DNA of 64,000 nucleotides from Prostheceraeus crozeri (taxonomy: Eukaryota > Platyhelminthes > Polycladida > Euryleptidae), in the NCBI GenBank assembly GCA_907163375.1, contig CAJQUW010005746.1, forward strand, positions 124,001 through 188,000, read 5' to 3'. Each line of letters begins with the position of its first letter. The stretch's first letter is position 1. The notes under the pieces are model-generated. The model made no database searches. It saw only the letters and a list, made by a program, of their open reading frames with translations, and was not told where the DNA came from. Positions 46,335 through 57,676 of this stretch are shown piece by piece. A program made the position numbers and the translations under genes.

Positions 46335-47734
46335 TACTCATTGACAGAATTTTTGAAACATTTGCTTCTTTAACTTCTTTCATTTTTGACTGGTATATAT
46401 ACATGTATGTATGATATCTTGATAATTTGGTCACAATCTCCACCAAGTCGCTAGCACAGAAAAACAACGCATGTAGCAGATTCAACTTTAATAGCGCGTA
46501 TGCCCCCTCTAGCTCCAATACATTCAGTAATCCGAAATGGCATGGATTCACAAAGTTTCTGAATGAAGGATGTTTCAAGGAGAAGCCACTGCTCTGTCAG
46601 TCTTTCAGAGAGAATCTTTAGGGACACTGGTGGAAGTGAATAGCGGTCTCTCACTCGCCGCCCAAGCTCATCCCAGACTTGTTCAATGGGTGACAAGTCA
46701 GGTGAGCGTGCAGGCCAGTCAAGGGTTTGAATGTTCAATCTCCTAACAGTGGCAATGACAGCCGAGGAGCGATGTAGCCTTGCGTTGTCGTCTTGGAAGA
46801 CGAGATCCTCCACCCTGACCACTGGGGCAGCAACAGGAAGCACAATTTCATTGAGATACCTCTCTCCAGTCAACGTGCCTTTGATGATGACTGCTGCCGT
46901 TCGTCCGCCATGCCAAATGCCACCCCACATCATAACACTTCCACCACCATATCTGTCGTGTTCTTTAATACAGCATGGGGCAAAGCGTTCACCTGGAAGA
47001 CGATGCACTCTGACACGACCGTCATTGAAATCCAGAGTGAATCTCGATTCATCGGTCCACAAGACTTTCTGCCAGTGATGGTCATTCCATGGGCGATGGG
47101 CATCACACCAGGCAACTCGTCTTCTGCGGTGCTCAAAACTCAATGGAATTAGGACAGCTGGTCGTCGCGATTGAATTCCAGCTTTTCGCAATCTTCGGTA
47201 AGCCGTTCGAACGCTACAGTCTATATTTGAGGCACTCTTCCAGTGTACGACTAGCTTTGAGACTGACACAAATCTATTCCTCTTTGCAGCTAAAACTAGA
47301 CGTGCGTCCGTCCTTCCTGCAGACTTTCTTGGTCGACCAGATCCCTGCTTCTTTTTAACATCTTTTGCTTTCCATCGACACCACCACCTCCAAACAACGA
47401 CTCTCGATAGTTGCAGCTCTTCGGCAACACTCGCACAACTTCTACCACAACGAATCATTCCAATAGCCATACCTCTGGTACACTGATCGTGTGCCATTTT
47501 ATTTTATAAAGGCTGGATTTCAGTTCACGTTTATGTTCAATTTGTAAAAGCAATTGTGACAATTGTATCGATATCAAAATTTGAAATTTGACCACCATAG
47601 ATCTTTCTGCATTCTCTAATGTGTTGAATGGTAATACATAGAAAGCGAGATATTGCATCATACCTGAGAAAAAAATGAAACAAACTTCAATTCAAGCCAA
47701 TGATAGTTTGTTTCATTAATTATGTCAATGAGTA
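46335..47734 (-). mobile_element. Complete Tc1-like transposon, intact ORF
   Basis: 1400 bp, bounded by TA on both sides (46333-46334 and 47735-47736). The tips are TACTCATTGACAGAATTTTT on the left and, as complement, TACTCATTGACATAATTAAT on the right. A second inverted motif about 40 bp in (AAGTTTGTTTCATTTTTT on the transposase-gene side) suggests the IR/DR arrangement of some Tc1 elements. It encodes a full 348-residue transposase with no break. Close similarity to the copy at 1-983 suggests recent activity. The family shares its layout with 55070-56467. Confidence 0.93.
46451..47497 (-). CDS. Tc1 transposase, full length, DD34E
   Basis: 348 residues from ATG (MAHDQCTRGMAIGM) to stop. Domains in order: first helix-turn-helix about 8-45 (GMAIGMIRCGRSCASVAEEL then SRVVVWRWWCRWK), GRPR linker at 54-57, second HTH about 62-110 (SVRTAYRRLRKAG), and catalytic domain about 130-290. 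The catalytic residues appear to be D149 (WTDESRF), D237 (FQDDNAR) and E272 (SPIEQVWDELG), with 34 residues between the last two. The glycine-rich box GGGSVMMWGGIWHGG is present. Length and motif content are those of a complete Tc1 enzyme. The usual DNA-NAR-PH motif reads NARLH, and the C-terminal 20 residues (VESATCVVFLC) are atypical. It lies antisense in intron 5 of the host gene. Confidence 0.93.
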   Translation of the reverse strand: MAHDQCTRGMAIGMIRCGRSCASVAEELQLSRVVVWRWWCRWKAKDVKKKQGSGRPRKSAGRTDARLVLAAKRNRFVSVSKLVVHWKSASNIDCSVRTAYRRLRKAGIQSRRPAVLIPLSFEHRRRRVAWCDAHRPWNDHHWQKVLWTDESRFTLDFNDGRVRVHRLPGERFAPCCIKEHDRYGGGSVMMWGGIWHGGRTAAVIIKGTLTGERYLNEIVLPVAAPVVRVEDLVFQDDNARLHRSSAVIATVRRLNIQTLDWPARSPDLSPIEQVWDELGRRVRDRYSLPPVSLKILSERLTEQWLLLETSFIQKLCESMPFRITECIGARGGIRAIKVESATCVVFLC

Positions 47735-47814
47735 TACATATACTTTAAAATGCGTGGAATAGAGATAGTCAGGGAATATAAATAAAAGAAAGAACCAAAA
47801 GACGTCTTTGGTGT
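47735..47814. other. Intron 5, short gap
   Basis: Nothing recognised. Confidence 0.4.
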
Positions 47815-48320
47815 TACCGGTTTCCGAACTTATTTTTTGCTTCTTCAGATACCACTTAGAAATAATTGCAAACTGAAAAGCAACTGCGCATGATCTCTAT
47901 TTAGAGAGGGTTTAAAATTTGAAGTAAAATAGCTTTCTTTACATTCCCTCTGAGATCTATTTGCTTCATTAGAAAATTGATAAAAAGGCGCAGCTACAAA
48001 TTTGATTTCAATGTTACTACAGCAGGCGGCTATATGTTTGCTTACGTGGAGCAAAGCAATCCTGGGATTATAAGTTGTTAGCGATGCATGGTCAATCTAT
48101 TCCGTCAGATATCACCAGTTTGACCCACATAGAAATCGTTGCAACCATTACATTTCAGGAAGTACAAAATATTTCTAGAATTACAATTAAAATTCTTTTT
48201 TATTTGGAAGACAAAATCACCAACTTTTATCGTTGTGCCAGTGATGAGATGGTCACAACATTTGCATCTGACATCACTGCATTTAGTGACTCCGGAGTCA
48301 CAGGGAGTCTATGGAGCGCC
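47815..48320 (-). mobile_element. Penelope-like element fragment with GIY-YIG endonuclease region
   Basis: The reverse strand of about 48100-48310 encodes a cysteine-rich lead-in (CSDVRCKCCDHL, NCNSRNI) and a core FLKCNGCNDFYVGQTGD typical of the GIY-YIG domain of Penelope-like retroelements. To its left, 47845-48054 encodes the downstream part (LHVSKHIAACC, CKESYFTSNFKPSLNRD), again typical of the family's C-terminus. The left edge (about 47815-47865) carries the CTGAAGAAGCAAAAAATAAG-type motif often found at the 3' side of these elements. Only the 3' portion is present, and it is old and broken. Confidence 0.8.
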
Positions 48321-49033
48321 GAATCAAAGTTCCATGAAAGCCTTTATTGATTTTGAATTTTCAGTTTGATGTCTTACTTGTGTATATAGATAATTTTGAA
48401 AATATAGTCATTCCCCTGACAAGCTTCCCAAGTTAGGGAGCAAAGCCGGTTGGGAATGTAAGAGTTCCGAGTTTCCTTTGGGTCTATTTTTGGCATCATT
48501 TAACCATTTTAATTCTCTTATGTAGCCTAGGCCTACATTATAGACTGCGACTTACTTATTAATTGATTCTTGATAAGCTTATGAGTAATGCCGTAGGTTG
48601 GGGCTTATCAAGCATAGCCCTTTCTCGAGACAATCACAGCCCACAGCTTAGCGCTGTGACTGGGTGACGGTAGCAATACAGGAGTAGGTTAGATACTCAA
48701 TGGAAAATGTGAGGAAATATTAAGACCTACACAGACTTACAGCAGAAGTTTTACTTCGCCTTTTAGGGTTGGGCTTGGGTCCAAAACCCAAGCAACCCAC
48801 GCAGCACCTCTGTTAGGAGTAGATACTGTTTGTCGGATTTGCATGGGAATGTAACTCGAATTTGTGGTGACGGCAATTGTTTTCACACCGCATGCAATCA
48901 TCCTATTCTTTAGACAACAGATAATCTCTAGTCCTAAATACATCTTCGAATTTTTTCCTGTTGTTCGTCAATCATTTTGGGGTTAAATAGTGGTCGGCCT
49001 GTTCATGTATATCAAAGCATTGAATACCTTTTG
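48321..49033. repeat. Intron 5, R2 repeat fragments
   Basis: About 48548-48635 matches 41230-41330, and about 48640-48800 matches parts of 41690-41900 (AGCGCTGTGACTGGG, CCCAAGCAACCCACGCAGCA). No coding sequence. Confidence 0.55.
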
Positions 49034-49860
49034 GCATAGAGTAAGTATATTAGGTTGAGTGGTAACTCCGGATAAATTAAATCCCCAATGTGCATACACT
49101 TTCGATTTTATTAAATGAACTCAAGGAGGATACATGTTGGATATTGTTACCAAATGTGAGATAAGCAAATTTCTGAGATTTTGAAGAATTTACTACGGAA
49201 ATAATCATGATTGTAATGCAGACGGAATGATGTTATTTTATAGAATTTGGGTGTCATGACAGCCTTGGAGAGGTAGTGTTTGCTGAATTAGAAATTCGAC
49301 AGATTGCTATTATACTTTCATACTCAACCTCAAGTGTTTCTTCTTTAGCGTTATCATCACATGCAACTTGCCACTGGTAGAGCAAAATCACATAAAGACA
49401 ATGATATCAATTAACTTTGACAGATGTAAATGGGTCCACATCACTATTCAGGTTCAAGAAATGAAACATGAATTTAGGGAATCATAAAATCATGCCGGTG
49501 AAAATTGATTTAAAAACTTGAAATTTCAGCCCAGAAAGCACGAATAATATCGCGACTTCCATTATAATACAATTCATGAAATTCCCTTGATAATCAGCTT
49601 ATTGTCTGCTTAGTTAGGATGCTTATTAACAAATATTCATTCCTTATGATATCTAACTTCTTTCATACTACTTCTATAGGAGTATCATCTCGGTAGTATT
49701 TAAATTTGCAACATTTTGACTATTTCAAAACTGCTCAAATAATTTTTTGGACCACGGGAACGTAAGTAATCGCCGCAAAAAACTGAATCTTTTCATATAA
49801 AAATTTTCACTGTATACAGATACTTTTTTGAGTCGACACTCTACCTATATATCTCTACTC
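49034..49860 (+). repeat. R1 dispersed repeat, near full-length copy
   Basis: It begins CATAGAGTAAGTATATTAGG and ends in CGACACTCTACCTATATAT. The better right end at 57581 (ATACTTGCTCTATG) shows that the family has imperfect terminal inverted repeats. It is about 0.8 kb, without coding capacity, and probably a non-autonomous DNA element. The family is unknown. Confidence 0.75.
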
Positions 49861-50794
49861 TTAGCCTTTTGGGTTGGAAATAATGTAGCCCGGGAAAGTG
49901 TCTTTCATTGATGCTTTCTGGAACAGGCAATGTCAAATATGGTTAAAAAAATTTGCTTTATAATGCATCGCACTTCCTTCAGAAAATTTGGTGTAGATTT
50001 TTGGACAAATACCATTGAATTATGCTGGAACTGTTTATAAAATTAACTGAAATTAACAAGTTCAATTTTCAATCCTTGAGTGGTATTCAGTAAAATTTAG
50101 CTTTTCAAAATCTGATCAAGTATTTTTATGGACAGCAGCAACGTAATCTGGGCAAAAAACTGAATCTTCACTGCATGCTCACACTCCACCTACCTTTTAC
50201 TTTCTGTATGACCCTATTACAGATTTAACCATGAATGGCTATATTTAATATGTCATAGATAGTAACTTAAGGATTGCAGAGTAAGAAATTCAATCAGAGC
50301 AGTATTATTGAAAGGCAAGTATTTCCAGTTCCGTTCCATTTGAACCTTTTCCCGATTACAGCTTTTTGGACTTCCTCTCCGCATCAATGCCAGTCGTAGT
50401 GACGGCTCGTGACTGTTGGCTCAGGTGGGGCACAAGTAGGCCAATTCTTTTTACTTTAATTGCTACACATGCAGTATGGTAGTTCGTCAAAGCCATCAAG
50501 ACGGCTTTTATACGCAGACGAGCCGCCACTGATCATTATAGAATGATGTCTAAGTACTCTGTCCACGTATATCGAGACCAGCAGCACTTTTGAATTGTTT
50601 TTGAATTATTGAGTATTCAACTGAAGAAAGTCATTGATTTGGATTTAAACATCATGGGCCATGGCCATTGCTTTAGGCTGTCAAAGCAACAACGTTTTCA
50701 ATTTGATGTTAATTGATATATCTTTTTTCATCCACAGTAACCAATGCTGATTTGCGATGTGAGTATAATCGTTCGATGAAAATTGTGGATCCGT
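49861..50794. other. Intron 5, one R1 scrap
   Basis: 50085-50210 again resembles the R1 3' part (AAAACTGAATCTTCACTG, CACTCCACCTACC). Nothing else recognised. Confidence 0.45.
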
Positions 50795-51232
50795 ACTAGG
50801 TGACATGCCACGCTCAATTACGCGTAATTCACGCGTAAACTGCGCGTAATTACACATGACTCTAAACATCCGTGGCTATGCGGGACATTGCTGCATCATC
50901 TGTCGGCAGTCCTGTTATATAGACTTCGCGTCTCATGTGTCTGCATGTATCAGAGGCTAAACAATGTGATAGCACCTCAATTTCATGCTTAGGGAAGACA
51001 GAACATGCTTAGCGTTTCATCCGTGATTCAAGCGGCAACGCAGACAACCGTAGACGACGCGCAAACTATAAACGCTCGCCCGCGCGTATTCATAACCATT
51101 CCCTATGTTTTAATATCATCAGATCAAGTGATTTCTGACTCTTTGTGCAGCGCGTATGTACCCGCGTAGAAGAATAGAATGTCTTTAACAACGGATGTTT
51201 GGGTTGCTCCCTAATTACGCGTGGCACCTAGT
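50795..51232. mobile_element. Small inverted-repeat element with ACGCGTAATT words
   Basis: The ends are ACTAGGTG...GCCACGC and GCGTGGCACCTAGT. Inside each end there are TAATTACGCGT-type words (AATTACGCGTAATTCACGCG on the left) and a shared AACATCCGTGGC / AACGGATGTT motif. It is 438 bp and non-coding. A fragment of the same family lies at about 31315-31385. Confidence 0.65.
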
Positions 51233-51636
51233 GCGATATTCTTTGTATCACTATAGTTTTGTTTCAAGAAAATTCGAACACCAAAGTTGACGTTAATTGT
51301 CATTGTCAGCATTAGCGACTTTAGAAACGGATATATGTGACAATTTCTCATATATGACAAATAACAGAAGTGTCTAGTTATTTCAACCTTAAATAATTCC
51401 TGCTAAAAGCAGTGTAAAATGGTCCAAATGGATGACATTTTGATCATTGACAAATAAATATTCTCACAGCTCTTTCAAATGCGCATGTTACTTCGCTGCA
51501 TCTTTTTGGTATTTATCATAATATGAGAAAAGTTCCTTGTAACCTCATCGCTGAATTTAACTTATTTTCATATCATTACAAAAGCACTCGGAAATAGAAA
51601 AAATCAAGCAGTTTAAGGCCAACAGAGGCATCAACG

Positions 51637-53613
51637 AAGTGAAGTAAAAAGCCAATCTGCTCAAGTTATAATGTATTCGTGACGTGTCGCAGACCTGCTG
51701 CTTCCTCAGGCGAGTTAGTGCTTAATGTGAATCTGACATGTAGTTAGTACACTATCACATCGATATCTGAAGAATCATTGATCACAAGGAACTTATAGCA
51801 CTAACTTTCAAGTCACAGAGTGAGACGTCCATCATCCGGAACAGCAGCAGTGCAAGACATGCGATAGATGAAAGTGATTAAGTGGATAAATAAATAAAAG
51901 TCAAAAATACAAGTTTAGTGGTGCAATAGTGAAATTAAAAGACACGCAAGTTATAGCAAGAACATAGTGTAGTCCATAAACTCTTCCCGGTTATTCAAAG
52001 AGGAATTTAGACTTTTTATTAGCTTCAGCTATGTGACAGGGAATTTGACTGCTATGTCTCCTGACAACTGAAAAATTGAAAAAGTCTTTTGGGAGCTAGC
52101 TATGTGTACATGCATGTTTGAAGATGCTCGTAGCCCTTCTAGCCTGAAAATGCTCTGCGATACGGTCGTGAGCAAGCGGCAAGTGCTTCCAATATACTGT
52201 AGAAAGCTCTATATACAGTGCATATGCCTTTATAAACAACGCTCTTAGCGTTGCAAGTAGGAGGATCACTTATAAGACAAGAACGCTTCGAATATGACTT
52301 AAATCGCTTCACCTTACCAAGTTGAGATGCAAGATTGTTGGCAAGTTTGTTCTCAATTCGAATGTTGAGTTTGGAAGATCTCAAAACACGCTGAATTCTG
52401 AAATTGAATTTGTCACTTATGAATGGGACTTTGAAAACACAAGAACCAGTTGAATTCATTAGTCCTTCTGGCCCTTGATATCTCCTACTATCACTATTCT
52501 CGCTATAGATGATTTTGAACGTTCGTCCATATCTTTGCGAACTCTACACAACCCGCTGATTCATACCATGAAATTCAAAGCGGAGATGGTTGGTAATGAC
52601 GAATTTTCCACTTCTGAACACAGCAAGCAAAATCAATGAAATGGGAATCGTACACCACAAATTTTATTGTAAAGATGCTCATCGTGGGTTAGTTATTAAT
52701 GCGACTTCGGGTTTGCCAAACAATGTGAAAAGTAATGCTACAATCGAAGAGTTTCTACACGTGAACCGTCTTTGCTCTAATGAGAACGACAGAGCTGTAG
52801 CAACCACAGACCTGTGTTCGAAGCTTTCAAGAAACGTATATTCTTCTGATGCCATTAATCGCTATGAATCAAGGGCCAAAAGGAATAATCAAAGACGAGC
52901 TCAATATTCAACTGGTTCTTGTGTTTTCAAAGTCCCATTCATTAGTGATAAATTTAGTTTCAGAATTCAGCGTGTTTTGAGATCTTCCAAACTCAACATT
53001 TGAATTGTGAACAAACCTGCAAACAATCTTGCATCTCAACTTGGTAAGGTAAAGCGATTTAAGTCATATTCGAACCGTTCTTGTCTTAGAAGTGTTTATA
53101 AAGGCATATGCACTGTATATAGAGCTTTCTACAGTATATTGGAAGCACTTGCCGCTTGCTCACGACCGTATCGCAGAGCATTTTCAGGCTAGAAGGGCTA
53201 CGAGCATCTTCAAACATGCATGTACACATAGCTAGCTCCCAAAAGACTTTTTCAATTTTTCAGTTGTCAGGAGACATGGCAGTCAAATTCGCTGTTACAT
53301 AGCTGAAGCTAATAAAAAGTCTAAATTCCTCTTTGAATAACCGGGAAGAGTTTATGGACTACACTATGTTCTTGCCATAACTTGCGTGTCTTTCAGTTTG
53401 TATTCTGACTGTTCCGGATGATGGACGTCTCACTCTGTGACTTGAAAGTTAGTGCTATAAGTTCCTTGTGATCAATAATTCTTCAGATATCGATGTCATG
53501 CTGTACTGCATGTCAGATTCACATTTAGCACTAACTCGCCTGAGGAAGCAGCAGGTCTGCGACACGTCACGAATACATTATAACTTGAGCAGATTGGCTT
53601 TATATTTCACTTT
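51637..53613. mobile_element. Foldback of two Penelope-like element fragments
   Basis: The left arm (about 51637-52480, reverse orientation) and the right arm (about 52870-53613, forward) are inverted copies of the same 3' region of a reverse-transcriptase element. Both arms encode related pieces: VLRSSKLNI, then KVKRFKSYS, and VYKGICTVYRAFY, which resembles the start of a GIY-YIG domain. Both end in the same 3' sequence with CCTGAGGAAGCAGCAGGTCT. The right arm reaches further upstream (from about 52560), into sequence typical of the end of the reverse transcriptase region. Each copy is old and has several breaks. Paired and partly inverted copies are a known habit of Penelope-like elements. 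Confidence 0.75.
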
Positions 53614-55069
53614 GTTGATAACTTATGCGTCTGCCACAACGCGCCGTAGCAGCTCTTTCAACAGAGGTATGTTTCACTATCTCAATGTGTTTAAATTTTT
53701 TCGCAAGAAGCGTATGACATTGTTCCATAGGTATTTGAAAAAGAGCATCATCTTGTGGGGTGAATCATATTTCTAATTTCCTGCATATCAATGCACTGCT
53801 ATTAAAAATTGATTTGCAATCATCTATGAGCTACTCTATGCCGGGTGTTGATTCAGTGTTTTATCAGTGTGTTCGGGTTCTGTCAATACAATATTGTATG
53901 GCGACCTCATATTGGTTTTGAAATGCATGGTTTCACCTAATCGTGCAAATTTTTATCAATTTAAACCGATAGCTCAGCTGACTGAACTGTGGAGTCAACT
54001 GAGAGCAGGGAGCGAGTCCGAAAATGCTATTTGCAAATTATGTGCATGCCACCTATGGCTATAGCAAGTTCTACCGAGTTCAATATGTCGTGAGACAGGA
54101 TCGAAGAAAACACTGATGTAAATAAAGTGGGAAATAGACTGAAATTTTCGGTAAAATTGCATGTGTCCCTGTTTTCTCGGATGAAGTAAGAAGACCTGCT
54201 ACCACATTTCCGATCAGAAGCATGACAATAACGCATACATGATAGAAGATAACATACAGACATTCCATGCTAGTGATTATGACTTCAGACTTCATTAGTA
54301 CTTCACTTAATCAGCGAAAACATGGAGAAGTCATTTTACCAAAACTTCATTATGCTTCCCATTGGATTTGTATGCGTTTTCTTTGATACCGTACACAAGA
54401 AAAGGAGCCGGGTAGAACTCTGCAGACACTTAGATTCGTAAGGCATCATAGGATGTTGATCACTCTGCGAAAGTCTCATTTTCGGCCTCGTTCCCTGCAG
54501 AATCTCGTCTTGGTGGCCGGTCTGGTGAGTTCTGTATATGCACAATTGCTGCTGGTGGCATGCTTCTATCTGTTTTGCTTCGCCTATATCGTAATACCAT
54601 AATTTTCTGCAGATATCATAATTTCATCTTTGTGCTGATCCACACCCTTACATTACTGTCAATAGTGCTAGTTTTTTTCAACAGTTAGTTATACCTCGCC
54701 AGTGTGTTGCCCACGCGCTATCTCGTGCTCCGCATTCTGTCCTTATCCGGCATTATTATCTTCAAGATAGGGCCTGACTAATTATGTGGTGTTGTCCGTG
54801 AATCCACACAATGATGAATTATGACCTACAGCTTATAATGCGCTCTGTTTTTTCATTGTAGAGAGCTCCTACCGATTCATGAGATATAAAAAGACATTAT
54901 TATAATTAAATGTTCGAATTCGACCCATTTGGTGTGCAATACCAAATTGCAAGAGAGACCTCTGATAGAGGGAGTTCTATTAATTCAGCCTGATAGCTCA
55001 GTTGACTGAATTGTGGAATCGCGCATATGACCTCGTTTACTCGTTTGTGCTGCATGGGAATCTGTACTA
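53614..55069. other. Intron 5, two tRNA-like SINE scraps
   Basis: 53968-54040 and 54985-55035 share GATAGCTCAGxTGACTGAA and TGTGGARTC, which resemble the A box and D arm of a tRNA. 54474-54508 is a short repeat shared with 23082-23115. No host exon is seen. Confidence 0.45.
53968..54040 (+). repeat. tRNA-derived SINE-like fragment
   Basis: CCGATAGCTCAGCTGACTGA resembles a pol III A box in a tRNA D arm. A weak B-box-like GCGAGTCCGA follows about 45 bp on. No intact cloverleaf can be drawn, so this is not a tRNA gene. Confidence 0.35.
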
Positions 55070-56467
55070 TACTCACTGACATAAATAATGAAACCAACTA
55101 TCATTGACTTGAATGGAAGTTTGTTTCATTTTTTCTATGGTTTGAGATGATATCTCGCTTTCTATGTATCACCATTGAACTCCATATGATAAGGGAAATG
55201 ATATAGGACCATCAAATTTCAAAATTTGATATTGATCACAGTAACAGCTAGAAGTTGAACAGAAGCACTACCTACTGCTGACCAGATTTGACTTATGAAA
55301 TGGCGCACGATAACTTTACCAGAGGAATGGCAATTGGGATGATGCGTTGTGGGCAAAGTTCTACAACTGTTGCGAAAGAATTGAAAATTTCAAGAGTCGT
55401 TGTATGGAGGTGGTGGTGTCGTTGGAAAGCAGAAGGAAATGTGGAAAAGAAGAACGGATCAGGAAGACCAAGGGTATCATCCAAGCGGACAGATGCACGC
55501 TTAGTTTTAGCTGCTAAAAGAAACAGATTTGTGTCCGTCCCGAAGCTAATTGTGTACTGGAAGGTTGTTGGGAACGTTGCCTGTAGCGTTCGAACTGCAT
55601 ATCGAAGATTGCGAGAAGCTGGTATACAGTCTCGACGACCCGCTGTGAGAATTCCGCTGAACCTGGAACATCGAAGGAGACGAGTGACGTGGTGTCAAGG
55701 TCATCAGTCGTGGAGTGACAGTCAGTGGGAACGTGTGCTCTGGACTGATGAATCGAGGTTTACTCTCGATTTCAACGATGGTCGGATCCGTGTTCATCGC
55801 TTGCCAAGTGAACGATTTGCTCCATGTTGCGTCAAAGAACACGACCGGTACTGCGGCGGTAGTGTCATGGTTTGGGCCGGTATCTGGCACAATGGAAAAA
55901 CACCAGCAATCGTAGTGAAAGGAACATTGACAGGACAGCGATATGCCGACGAGATCGTGACACCGGTCGTGGTTCCAGCAGTGACATCGAATCAATTGAT
56001 TTTTCAGGATGACAACGCAAGGCCCCATCGCGCTTCAGTGGTCTCTAACAGGATAGCAAGCAGTGGAATCCCAACCTTGGAATGGCCCTCACGTTCTCCC
56101 GACCTCTCCCCATCGAGCACTGCTGGGATGAACTTGGTCGCAGAGTGAGGGAGAGGTACAACCACCCACCAGTGTCTTTGAAGATGTTGGCCGACAGACT
56201 GATCGAGCAGTGGAACCTCTTAGACCTGGCATTCATCCAGCGACTGTGCTCATCCATGCCCTCACGCATCGATGCCTGTTTGGATGCTCGCGGAGGTCAC
56301 ACCCGTTTCTAACTTAAGTTGATAAAATCATGAGTATCAAATTAAATGTTTTTGAGCAAAGCATTCGAGTTCTCCTTTTACAAACAACAAACAAACGTAC
56401 AGTACAACCAATTTTAAGTCATAAGTATTCATATCAGGACTTGTTTCATTCTTTTTGTCACTGAGTA
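55070..56467 (+). mobile_element. Tc1-like transposon, full length, frameshifted
   Basis: 1398 bp bounded by TA (55068-55069 and 56468-56469). The tips are TACTCACTGACATAAATAAT and, as complement, TACTCAGTGACAAAAAGAAT. It has the same layout as 46335-47734 but is clearly diverged in the coding region and lies in opposite orientation. It is therefore an older member or a sister family. The transposase gene has one visible frame break. Confidence 0.92.
55300..56312 (+). pseudogene. Tc1 transposase with one frameshift before the catalytic Glu
   Basis: It starts at ATG 55300 (MAHDNFTRGMAIGMM) and stays open with the HTH pair, GRPR linker, WTDESRF (first Asp) and FQDDNARPH (second Asp). Near 56113, in a run of C, the frame shifts by one base. 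The original frame then ends at 56148, while the expected IEHCWDELGRRVRERY with the catalytic Glu continues in the next frame to 56312. The truncated product lacks the third catalytic residue. Confidence 0.9.
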
Positions 56468-56791
56468 TAATACAAAAGTTGGCAAACTTCCACATAACAT
56501 CAGTTTTTGCCATAGTGTATGAGAATCACCAACTTTGGGGATAGAGTTTCAGATTTTCTCCAAAGGATGACGATTCTCTGATCTGTCATAAATCTCTAAC
56601 CACATAATTAAATGATTTTCGTTAGAATTACACATGATTATTGTATAATATAGTAATAGGCCAATACATGTACCGTCTACACAATGCACATTAATTAAAA
56701 AGTCATTATTGAAAAAAAGGAAGTCGACATAATGCAATCCAAGAAGCGCTGTGGCCACATTGGTGCATAATTTTAACCACTTAACTAGGTG
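56468..56791. other. Intron 5, nothing recognised
   Basis: Short AT-rich gap. Confidence 0.4.
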
Positions 56792-57581
56792 CATAGAGTA
56801 AGTATATTAGGTAGAATAGCAACTCAGCATTTATTAAATCCCATTGTGTAGACACTTTCGATTTTATTAAATGAACTCGAGGTGAATATAATTGGGTTAG
56901 GCAAATTTTTCAGTTTTGAGGAAATTACCACGGAATTGAGTGATCATGATAGCAATGAAGAAGGAATTATGGTATTTTAGAGATTCTCAGTGTCATGGCA
57001 GCCTTGGAGAGGTAATGGTTGTTAAATTAGCAATTCGACGGGTTCCTATTACTTTCATGTTGAACCTCAAGTGTATTTTCTTAAGTGTGATCATATCACA
57101 GGCAACCTGCTACTTGCAGAGCAAAATCAGACAATGATTTCAATTAACTTTGAAAGATGTAAATGGGTCCACATCACTATTCAGATTCAAGAAATGTAAC
57201 ATGAATTTAGTGAATCATAAAATCATGCCGGTGAAAATTGAATCAAAAAGTTGAAATTTCAGCCAAGAAAGCAAAATCAGATCTCGACTTTTTCATGAAG
57301 ACCTCCATTATAATGCAGCTCATGAAATCTCCTGATCATCAGCTTAATGTCTGCTTAGTTAGGATGCTTATTAGGAAATATTAATTCCTTTTGATTTCTA
57401 ACTTGTTTCGCACTACTTATGAAGAGGACGTCATCTCGGTAGCATATAAATACAGGAATAACTTGAAAAATTTCAGCTTTTTAAAAACTGCTCAAATAAT
57501 TTCATCTCCCCAAAAAACTGAATCTTTTGATATAGAATTTTCACCGGATACGTACCTCTACCTATATATACTTGCTCTATG
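56792..57581 (+). repeat. R1 dispersed repeat, copy with both ends
   Basis: 790 bp. The left end CATAGAGTAAGTATATTAGG and right end CCTATATATACTTGCTCTATG are imperfect inverted repeats (complement of the right end: CATAGAGCAAGTATATATAG). Parallel to 49034-49860 throughout (GCCTTGGAGAGGTA, GATGTAAATGGGTCCACATC, ATCATGCCGGTGAAAATTGA). It ends 95 bp before exon 6. Confidence 0.78.
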
Positions 57582-57676
57582 ATTAAGCATATAACTTATC
57601 TATTTATTCGAACGATCGAATGAAAGTAGCAGTTGGGCAATTAATTCATCTGAATTTCGTCCATTCTCTTTTTTAG

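Noticed and set aside
46731-47358. Forward-strand frames of 115, 119 and 89 residues over the Tc1 copy
   Set aside because: They are antisense shadows of the transposase gene, and the same shadows appear at 40-586.
53968-54040. tRNA gene
   Set aside because: Only the D-arm/A-box part is tRNA-like. No acceptor stem or proper anticodon arm can be drawn.
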